Assembly (NCBI RefSeq): GCF_016587375.1
Contig: NZ_BNJG01000001.1
Coordinates: 620,001 to 684,000, forward strand
Source of the DNA: Ktedonobacter robiniae
GTDB lineage: Bacteria; Chloroflexota; Ktedonobacteria; Ktedonobacterales; Ktedonobacteraceae
DNA length: 64,000 bases
Reading direction: 5' to 3'
Shown here: one piece after another, positions 25,050 to 32,507 of the stretch
Position numbering within the stretch: position 1 is the first letter of the stretch
Layout: each line of letters starts with the position of its first letter
Translations under genes and position numbers: made by a program
The notes under the pieces: generated by a model
Told to the model about the DNA's origin: nothing
The model's input: the letters and a program-made list of their open reading frames with translations, nothing else
Databases searched by the model: none

Positions 25050-27314
25050 CTACCGCTTGCGGTTCTCGCGCTGGCGGACCTTCTTTTTCTGCTTGCCACG
25101 CAGCTTCTCGCGGGGCAATGCTTGTTCAGATGTTGCATTCTGCCGCATAGCAAGGAGTAGCGCGACATAGCTTGCTCGCGCTGTTCGTGTATGAGGATGC
25201 TCAGTCCCTAACTCACGCTCCCAGATCGTCAAAGCTCGCTCATACAAGGGCTCTGCGTTCTCGTACTTTCCCTGATCCTGGTAAAGTAGCGCTAGATGAT
25301 ATAGAATTTCTGCTGTATCTGGATGCTCCGCTCCTAACTCCTTTTCTCGGATCGCTAAAGCCTGCTGCAACAGCGACTCCGCTTCCTCATACCTTCCTTG
25401 GCCTTTGTAGAGCACGCCCAGGTTGTTCAGGGTACACGCTGTATCTGGATGCTCCGCTCCTAACTCCTTTTCTCGGATCGCTAACGCCTGCTGCAACAAC
25501 GACTCCGCTTCTACATACTTTCCTTGGTCCTTATAGAGCCCCCCTAGGTCATTCAGGCCCACCGCCGTGTAATGGTCGTTGTTTCCTAACGTCTTTTCCC
25601 AGATCGCTAACGCTCGCTTATACGATGCCTCCGCTTCCTCATACCTTCCCTGGTCCTTGTAAAGGTTCGCAAGATTGTGCAAGCTCACGGCTATTTCTGG
25701 ATGCTCTACTCCTAACTCCTTTTCATAAATTGCCAACACCTGCTTATACAACGGCTCTGCTTCTCTATACTTTCCCTGCCTCATATAAAGAACTGCAATG
25801 TTGTTCAAGAGTACTGCCGTATTAGGATTCTTTGCTCCCAACTTCTTCTCGGTGATTGCCAGCGCTCGCTTATACAACGGCTCTGCTTCCTTATACCGTC
25901 CTCGTTCTTTTAAGTACATACCTGCGTTATTGAGCACAATCGCGACTTCTAGTGTTTCGATTTTCCCTTGCTTCAACCAGTCAGTACACACCAGTATATG
26001 TGGCAGCCAGCGCTCATAGAGCGTCCAGTATGGAAAATATGGTCGTGGCAGAAAGACATACACGCCTTGAATAATGCGCTTCATCCAGTGTTTGTCCTGG
26101 CTGACAGGTGAGACACGGTGGCGCAGGAGGCGCGAGGAAAGGGATACTTCTCCCCCAGGCCCCTCACGCAGTATGATCTGCACCAGGCGGTGCATCGATA
26201 ACAGAGAATGTGCCTGGTCGCGCTTCACAAAGGAGTAGCGCATCAGCACACCAATGGCCTCGTTGAAGCGCACTGGCTGCGAGACCAGCGAAGCAAGTGG
26301 GGGCCCCAGGCGAGAACCAATCTTGAGCAACAACTCTTCAGGAATGTCGTCCGGAGCAAGAAAGGCACAGAAACGCAGCAACTCGGCGGCAGCAGGATTT
26401 AGCTGCTCAACCTGCTCAAATGACAGCGACCAGGTTGTCGCTACCGACTCGGGGTAATCAACAGAGAGGCCACGGCGCTTGAGCAGTTCACTGCGTCGCT
26501 GCTGATATATTTGCCAATAAGCACTTAGCGTCGTTTGCACTTCTTCGATATACGCGCCAGCCTGGTCGAGGGCTAAAGGCAGGCCGCCAAGCGCCCTTGT
26601 GATTTGCAGGGCTAGCTCTCGCTCATGCTCAGGCGCTTGTTCCAGCGGAGCATCAGGCGCGAGGAGCTGGGCGCGGCGCAGGAGGAAGAGGGCGCCTTGC
26701 TCGTCAGGGAAGCTCTCGACAGGCAGGCAGTGGGCCAGGCGACCCAGGGTGGAGGCGCGCGTAGTGTAGAGGCAGTGGCCCTGGGGCGATGCGGGGATGT
26801 AGGGTGAGAGAACCTTGGGCTCGTCGGCATTGTCGAGGATAAGCAGCCAGCCGCCATTATTTTGTAGCCAGTGCTTGAGAGCCTGGACGCTGATGTGCTG
26901 GTCCTGGGCGTCCTTCTGGGGCAGGTTGAGCAGGTGGGCGAGGGCAACGTAGGAGGAGATGAGGCTCTCCTCGCTCTCGGCACGCGCCCAGAGGATGTAG
27001 CGGTATTCCTGACGGTAGCGGTAGGCATACTCGACCGCCAGTTGCGTCTTGCCCACGCCGCCCAGCCCGCTGATGGCCTGCGAGAGCGCGATGTCCTGGC
27101 CTGCGTGCAGTTGCTCATGCAGGCAAGCCAGCAGGTCCTCGCGGCCTGTAAAGTAGGAGTTGCGCTGGTAGGGCACATTCCAGGCGCGCTCCGGTGGCGT
27201 GGACTTACTATCAGATGGGTAGAAGTTTTGGGTAATGTTGTGATTGCGCCCACCAAAGATCGAGCCTTGCATCAGGCCGTCGTTCTCTATGTTATATGTG
27301 CTGCCATCATCCAT
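25050..27314 (-). CDS. NB-ARC-TPR (NLR-like) protein with N-terminal amyloid-like motif
   Basis: 754 residues. Residues 7-31 carry a short N/G/Q-rich motif (YNIENDGLMQGSIFGG, then NHNIT). The same motif ends the small protein encoded 19 bp upstream and starts the paralogue at 27815. The NB-ARC domain begins at about 48 (VPYQRNSYFTGRE), with P-loop GLGGVGKTQ (83-91), Walker B LLILDNADE, YTTRASTL and GLPLALDQAGAYI; a winged-helix region runs to about 400. About seven TPR units of 42 residues follow, two encoded by almost identical 126-bp DNA repeats. The C-terminus is Lys/Arg-rich. Probable signalling ATPase whose motif recruits the upstream small protein (inference). Confidence 0.88.
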   Translation of the reverse strand: MDDGSTYNIENDGLMQGSIFGGRNHNITQNFYPSDSKSTPPERAWNVPYQRNSYFTGREDLLACLHEQLHAGQDIALSQAISGLGGVGKTQLAVEYAYRYRQEYRYILWARAESEESLISSYVALAHLLNLPQKDAQDQHISVQALKHWLQNNGGWLLILDNADEPKVLSPYIPASPQGHCLYTTRASTLGRLAHCLPVESFPDEQGALFLLRRAQLLAPDAPLEQAPEHERELALQITRALGGLPLALDQAGAYIEEVQTTLSAYWQIYQQRRSELLKRRGLSVDYPESVATTWSLSFEQVEQLNPAAAELLRFCAFLAPDDIPEELLLKIGSRLGPPLASLVSQPVRFNEAIGVLMRYSFVKRDQAHSLLSMHRLVQIILREGPGGEVSLSSRLLRHRVSPVSQDKHWMKRIIQGVYVFLPRPYFPYWTLYERWLPHILVCTDWLKQGKIETLEVAIVLNNAGMYLKERGRYKEAEPLYKRALAITEKKLGAKNPNTAVLLNNIAVLYMRQGKYREAEPLYKQVLAIYEKELGVEHPEIAVSLHNLANLYKDQGRYEEAEASYKRALAIWEKTLGNNDHYTAVGLNDLGGLYKDQGKYVEAESLLQQALAIREKELGAEHPDTACTLNNLGVLYKGQGRYEEAESLLQQALAIREKELGAEHPDTAEILYHLALLYQDQGKYENAEPLYERALTIWERELGTEHPHTRTARASYVALLLAMRQNATSEQALPREKLRGKQKKKVRQRENRKR

Positions 27315-27333
27315 GTGGCTAGTCGTGCCTTCC

Positions 27334-27732
27334 CTATTTCCTGGGCAGTTCTCCGAAGCTCATGTCGATTTTGTGGCCCGTGCCGCCAATAATCTGGCCC
27401 TGGACGGTGCCGCTATTCTGGATGTTGTAATTATTGGTGCCAACCTGTTGTTGCTGGACCAGCGTCATGAGGTACTGGGCGGCTTCGAGGATCTCGTCGT
27501 CGTTCTCGACCTGGGCGGTGCGCAGGGCCTTCTGGAGGGGTTTGGCGTAGGTTTCGGGATCTTCCTCGTGCTCCTTGAGCGTCTCCTGCACTTTAGGCTT
27601 GTCGCCATAGCGGCGCACGATAAGGGCTTTGAGGCCCTGGTAGACGTCTTTGAGCGCCTGGCCTGCCAGGGGTTGTGCGCTTGCCACTGCGCCCGCCGTG
27701 AGCGCGGCCTCCACGGTCGAGATCGGGTCCAT
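27334..27732 (-). CDS. Small helical protein with C-terminal amyloid-like motif; putative NLR-coupled effector
   Basis: 132 residues. ATG 27732 (MDPISTVEAAL) is chosen because AAGGAG sits 9 nt upstream; ATG 27738 is also possible. Residues 1-92 are predicted all-helical, starting with a hydrophobic/Ala-rich helix (STVEAALTAGAVASA). A short Gln linker leads to the motif at 101-125 (YNIQNSGTVQGQIIGG, then HKI), matching the N-termini of both adjacent NLRs. The gene is 19 bp upstream of the NLR at 25050, same strand, and so probably co-transcribed with it. The layout resembles the effector/NLR pairs described for fungal and bacterial amyloid signalling. The helical domain may be a membrane-active executioner, but that is inference. 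Confidence 0.75.
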   Translation of the reverse strand: MDPISTVEAALTAGAVASAQPLAGQALKDVYQGLKALIVRRYGDKPKVQETLKEHEEDPETYAKPLQKALRTAQVENDDEILEAAQYLMTLVQQQQVGTNNYNIQNSGTVQGQIIGGTGHKIDMSFGELPRK

Positions 27733-27814
27733 AGTCATATGCTCCTTTTCTTCTGCTTTTGCATCTACTAACATTTATATAAACGCACCAATACACCAAA
27801 AGTTCGACCCGTGT

Positions 27815-30070
27815 TTAGCGTTTGCGGCGCTGGTGAGGCTTCTTTTTCTTGGGGGCAGAGCCATTGCGGGGGGCATAGGCAAACCTGGCACCAGACATCA
27901 TGTGGCGCAGGGCACTGTAGTTTATGCGGGCTAGCCTCAACTGTAGGTGCTCTGGAGAGAATGAGCGTTCACAGATCGGCAAGGCCTGGTCATAGATGGC
28001 TTTGGCTTCGGCGTATCGGCCCACATCCTGGTAGAACTTCGCCAGGCCGAGCTGGCTGATGGCCGTTGAGGGGTGCTGGGAGCCTAGGCTCCCCTCTTTG
28101 ATGCTAATGGATTGCAATAGCACGTCCATAGCCTCTTTACGCCTGCCTTGAGCATAGTAGAGGGATGCCAGGTTATTCAAGCTTGCGGCCGTATCGGGAT
28201 GCCACTCGCCATACGCCTGCTGGAGAATCTCCAGCGCGCGCTTCAGCAATGGCTCCGCCTCTTCGTGCCTCCCCTGATTATGATAGAACATTCCCAGGTT
28301 GTTCAGGCTCCCTGCCGTATCAGGATGCCAGGCACCTAGCTTGCGCTCACGTGCGTCCAGGACCTGCTCATACAAGGCCTCCACCAGATCAAACTGCCCC
28401 ACGCTATGGTAAAGGATAGCCAGGTTATTCAAGCCCGCCAGTGTTGAGGGGTCCTCACTCCCGGCTTTGCGCTGCAGGATCGCCAGGCCTTGCTTGAGCA
28501 GTGGTTCGGCTTCGGCGTACTTTCCCTGCTCCTGATAGATCGAACCTAGTTCATTCAGGCTTATCCCCGTTAGGCGATGCCCTTCTCCTAGCTCTTGCTC
28601 TCGAATCGTCAATGCCCGCCGCGCGGCTGAAGCTGCCTCTGTGTAACGCCCTCTCTCTCGCAGATAGTAGCATAGCTTCTGGAGGAGAGAGGCGCTCTCC
28701 TCCAATGCTATCCGCTCCTGCTCCGGCCAGTCAACGCACACCAGTATGTGAGGCAGCCATAGTTCATAGGTCGCCCAATATTCGAAGTCTGATTGAGGCA
28801 GGACAGCACGGGCTGCTTGCAGCACGCGCTTCTTCTGGCTGGCACGAGAGCTACGACGGCGTAGGAGGCGCGAGGAGAATGACTCCTCTCCCGTCCGCGC
28901 TTCTTCCTCTCCAAGTCCCTCACGCAAGACAATCTGTACCAGGCGATGCATCGATAACAGAAAATGTTCCTGGTCACGCTTCACAAAGGAGTAGCGCATA
29001 AGCACGCCAATGGCCTCGTTAAAGCGCTGCGGACGAGAGACAATGGAAGCAAGCGGACGCCCAAGCTCTGTGCCTATCGCAAGCAACAGGTCCTCGGGAA
29101 TGGCGTCGGGCGCGAGAAGGGCACAGAGCCTCAGCAACTCGGCGGCGTCCTGGTTCTGCTGCTCGACGCGTTCAAAAGACTGCGACCAGGTCGTCGCCAC
29201 CGACTCAGGATAATCTGTCGAGAAGCCCCGGCGCTTCAACAGCTCGGCGTGCCGCTGCTGGTACATCTGCCAGTAAACGCCAAACGTCGTCTGCGTTTCC
29301 TCAATATACGCTCCTGCCTGGTCCAGCACCAGGGGGAGACCGCCAAACTCGCGGGTCATCTGGAGGGCTAATTCTCTTTCCTGGTCAGGCGCTTGTTCCA
29401 GAGAGGAGTCAACGGCGAGGAGCTGAGCGCGGCGAAGGAGGAAGAGGGCGCCCTGCTCAGGAGTGAAGCTCTCGACATCCAGGCTGCGAGCCAGGCAACC
29501 GAGGGTGGAGGCGCGGGTGGTATAGAGACAGTATCCCCTGGGGGAAGTAGGGACATACGCAGGGAGAAAGCCGGGTTCATCGGCGTTATCGAAGATGAGC
29601 AGCCAGCCGCCACTATTGCGCAGCCAGCGCTTGACGGCTTCAAGGGCCTGGCTCTGGTCTCGCTCATCCTTCTGCGGCAAGTTCAACTCATGGGCGAGGG
29701 TAATATAGGAAGCAACGAGGCTCTCCTCGCTCTCGGCGCGCACCCAGAGGATATAGCTGTACTCCTCTCGGTAGCAATAGGCATACTCCACGGCCAATTG
29801 CGTCTTGCCCACGCCACCCAGCCCACTGATGGCCTGCGAGAGCGCCATACCTCGCTTGGCATGTAGCTGCTCATGGAGACTGCTCAGCAGGTCTTCGCGG
29901 CCCGTAAAGTAGGGGTTGCGCTGGTAGGGCACATTCCAGACCCGCTCAGGTGACGAGGAGGAGCCTGCCGCCGCATAATAGTGCTGGGTAATGTGATGGT
30001 TCTGCCCGTTAAGAATCTGTCCTTGTATTTGGCCATTATTATGCGCCTTGCCCATACTACTATCTTCCAT
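27815..30070 (-). CDS. NB-ARC-TPR (NLR-like) protein, paralogue with amyloid-like motif
   Basis: 751 residues from ATG 30070. This start gives an N-terminus of exactly the same length as the paralogue at 25050 (P-loop Lys at 89 in both), and a promoter at 30118-30146 excludes the earlier ATG 30115. Residues 7-31 hold the motif (NNGQIQGQILNGQNHHIT). NB-ARC follows (VPYQRNPYFTGRE, GLGGVGKTQ, LLIFDNADE, GLPLVLDQAGAYI), then about eight TPR units and a Lys/Arg-rich tail. It is co-oriented with and 83 bp upstream of the small effector-like gene, and appears to be a tandem duplicate of the NLR downstream. Confidence 0.87.
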   Translation of the reverse strand: MEDSSMGKAHNNGQIQGQILNGQNHHITQHYYAAAGSSSSPERVWNVPYQRNPYFTGREDLLSSLHEQLHAKRGMALSQAISGLGGVGKTQLAVEYAYCYREEYSYILWVRAESEESLVASYITLAHELNLPQKDERDQSQALEAVKRWLRNSGGWLLIFDNADEPGFLPAYVPTSPRGYCLYTTRASTLGCLARSLDVESFTPEQGALFLLRRAQLLAVDSSLEQAPDQERELALQMTREFGGLPLVLDQAGAYIEETQTTFGVYWQMYQQRHAELLKRRGFSTDYPESVATTWSQSFERVEQQNQDAAELLRLCALLAPDAIPEDLLLAIGTELGRPLASIVSRPQRFNEAIGVLMRYSFVKRDQEHFLLSMHRLVQIVLREGLGEEEARTGEESFSSRLLRRRSSRASQKKRVLQAARAVLPQSDFEYWATYELWLPHILVCVDWPEQERIALEESASLLQKLCYYLRERGRYTEAASAARRALTIREQELGEGHRLTGISLNELGSIYQEQGKYAEAEPLLKQGLAILQRKAGSEDPSTLAGLNNLAILYHSVGQFDLVEALYEQVLDARERKLGAWHPDTAGSLNNLGMFYHNQGRHEEAEPLLKRALEILQQAYGEWHPDTAASLNNLASLYYAQGRRKEAMDVLLQSISIKEGSLGSQHPSTAISQLGLAKFYQDVGRYAEAKAIYDQALPICERSFSPEHLQLRLARINYSALRHMMSGARFAYAPRNGSAPKKKKPHQRRKR

Positions 30071-30117
30071 ATATCTCTCGCTTGCCCTACCATATTGATG
30101 CTTCTCAAACCTCATGC

Positions 30118-30146
30118 ATTATAATCGATCCAAACCAGGAATTCAA
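30118..30146 (-). promoter_or_regulatory. Candidate promoter TTGAAT-N17-TATAAT
   Basis: On the minus strand, TTGAAT (30146-30141) and a perfect TATAAT (30123-30118) are 17 bp apart, placing the start of transcription near 30111, 41 nt before ATG 30070. Confidence 0.55.
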
Positions 30147-31093
30147 GTTACGTTGTTGGGTGGGGGCGCAACATCTTTGCGATTAGCCAGGAGCATCTGC
30201 TGATGCAGGCCACAGATATTGGCTTTAGCACACTTATGCGCCAATATATGGACACTCTCGAAAAGCGCTTTGAGAACAATGGCAATATCACTGGTATCCC
30301 TACGGGCTATGATGAGCTTGATTGCCCGCTTGGTGGTTTTCAGCGCTCCGATCTCTGCATCCTCGCTGCACGCACAAGCATCGGTAAAACGGCCTTTGCC
30401 ATCAATCTGGCCTATAACGCGACCATACGCAATAAAAGACGCGTTGGCATCTTCAGCCTGGAGATGAACCAGGAGCAACTGGCTCAGCACTTTGTGGCCC
30501 TGGACTCCGGCATTCAGCAACAAAGGTTGCGCACAGGCGATTTTGAAGATCAGCACTGGGAGCCGCTTGTCGCCAGCATTGGCAGGCTCTCGGACCTGGG
30601 CGAGCATGGCATTCGCATAGACGATACTCCGGGCATCACGCTGGCCCAGATGCGTAGCCGCGCCCGGCGCTGGGTCGCTGAGTATGGTATCGAGATGATC
30701 ATCGTAGACTACCTGCAACTCGTGAGCACCGGAGAGAAGAAGGGCTTCGAGAACCGCCAGCAGGAGGTCGCGACCATTAGCCGTCAACTCAAGGCCATGG
30801 CGCGCGAGCTGAATGTGCCTGTGCTGGCCCTGGCCCAGCTCTCACGCGCCCTGGAGGCACGCCAATCCAAAGTACCCATCCTCTCGGACCTGCGCGAGAG
30901 CGGCGGCATCGAGAACGACGCCGACGTGGTGATGTTCATCTACCGCGATGAGATCTATACTCCCGACACCACACGCCGTGGCAAGGCCGATATCATCATC
31001 GCCAAGCAGCGCAACGGCCCCCTCGGCGAGGTCACCCTCCACTTCGACCAGGCCAAGTCCCGCTTCAGCACCCTCTCCCAACTCCCCCAATAA
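30147..31093 (+). pseudogene. 5'-truncated DnaB-like helicase (C-terminal RecA domain only)
   Basis: The first ATG is 30203, giving 296 residues: helicase linker (TGIPTGYDELD), Walker A AARTSIGKT, the strand IFSLEM, Walker B MIIVDYLQL, LSDLRESGGIENDADVV and a C-terminal arginine-finger region. The N-terminal primase-binding domain is missing. In-frame codons upstream of the ATG still read RNIFAISQEHLL, matching the DnaB linker, and similarity then ends at the NLR promoter region. This points to a truncated copy rather than a family member with a natural start. It could still make a RecA-fold ATPase from ATG 30203. Confidence 0.65.
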
Positions 31094-31095
31094 TA

Positions 31096-32380
31096 TTACC
31101 TGTGTTTCTTTTTGCGGTGGGCCTTGCCGGAATGCTTGCCGCCTTGCTTGAAGGAGAGAGGGCGCGAGGCTCTGGTTTGGGCCTCCTCCTGAGAGAGATG
31201 GGAGATGACATCCATGTACTTCCCCATCAATTCGATTGTCTCGGGGTGGTCCATGCCCAGGCGCTTCTCATAGTTGGTCAGCGTCTGCTTCAGGAGCTTC
31301 TCAGCTTCCTCGTAGCGCCCGAGAAGGTTGTAGACCATGCCAAGGTTGCCGCGCATCTTATCAAGCTGGGCACTGTTAGCACCGTAGCGACGGCTAGAGG
31401 CCTCATAACACTGCTTCATCAGTAGCTCGGCCTCCTCATAACGCCCCTGGGCCGCGTACAGGTTTGCCAGGTTATAACGACCAGCCAGCAGGTTTGAGTC
31501 ATCGGGCGGCACAAGCGATGTGATCATCTCAAGCGATTTGAGGTAGAGTGACTCGGCCTCGTCTAGGCGTCCCTGGTACTTGTAGGTGAGCGCCAGGTTC
31601 CCTAGCGCTCCCACGGCTGGAAGCTGATCAGACGTCCCCTGTTGCTCAAATAGCTCCAGGGCGTGCTTCCAGCTCGCGATCCTCAGGCAAAGCCTTTCCC
31701 AGCGGGTCCCCCAGGACGATACGGGAGGCGTGACGTAGCAGCAGCAAGGCTCCATTCTCCGGGGTGAGAGGCTCCACTGCCAATGTGCTTGCTACGTCTT
31801 CAGACAATGGCTCTCGCGTCGTAAGCAGAATGTGCCCCTGGATTTTGGCGGGCAGCAGCTCCCGCAACAGCTCCAGGTCTGTGATATCATCGGCGATCAA
31901 CAGCCAATCGTGCTGCTTCTCCAGCCAGGCGCGCAGGTCTTTTATGAGCGCAGACTGGTTCTTATCCTCATAACTTGTGATATCAGCCTCGAAGGCGATC
32001 AGGTTACATGAAGAAAAGAAGGTTGAGCGATTGCGAGCGTTGAGCCAGAGGATGTCCTTATACTCGTTTTTGTAGTGATTGGCATATTCCTGCGTGAGCT
32101 GCGTCTTACCCACCCCTGCCGGGCCACACAGGGCCAGCATATCTGTATCTTTGGAGCGCAAACGGCTATGCATCTCTTTGAGAGCACTCGCACGCCCTGT
32201 AAAAAATGGGTTATGAGCAAAGGGCGTTGTCTCTTCAAGCATTAGCTCTTTGAGCAGGGGATCGTTGGGAGTAAGAATCTTGATAAATTTTGCCAGCTCG
32301 CTTTCGCCGTTCAGTCCTGGCGTCAGTTTCTCTTTGTGCGATCTCTTATTACCTTCATCCATAGCACCGCATCCCTTCAT
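31096..32380 (-). pseudogene. Broken NB-ARC-TPR gene (internal deletion plus frameshift)
   Basis: The first part (ATG 32380, or 32362 as MDEGNKRS) encodes a NB-ARC start: FFTGRASALKEMHSRL, P-loop GPAGVGKTQ, LLIADDITD and ILLTTREPL. It stops at 31646 after PEDRELEARPGAI. In intact relatives that point is followed by GLPLALDQAGAYI and ~200 residues of winged helix. Here the sequence jumps, in another frame, to a TPR region (SWKHALELFEQQG, then about four TPR units) ending at 31096 in a Lys/Arg/His-rich tail. So the middle is deleted and the frame broken near 31700. The N-terminus lacks the amyloid-like motif. Confidence 0.75.
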
Positions 32381-32454
32381 CTTCGCCTAAAGCAGTATAA
32401 CCCGTTCGCCACCACATGGCAAGCTCACCCGCTACTTGCATACTATAGCTGGAG

Positions 32455-32507
32455 TAAGGGTGTGTGCGGGTAGGCTGGCTTCGCTAGCCCACCCGCACAC
32501 ACCCTTA
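32455..32507. terminator. 17-bp inverted repeat with inner stem at the S9 peptidase stop
   Basis: Arms 32455-32471 and 32491-32507 are exact complements, and an inner GGCT/AGCC stem extends them. The right arm ends exactly at the stop codon of the leftward peptidase. Confidence 0.7.
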
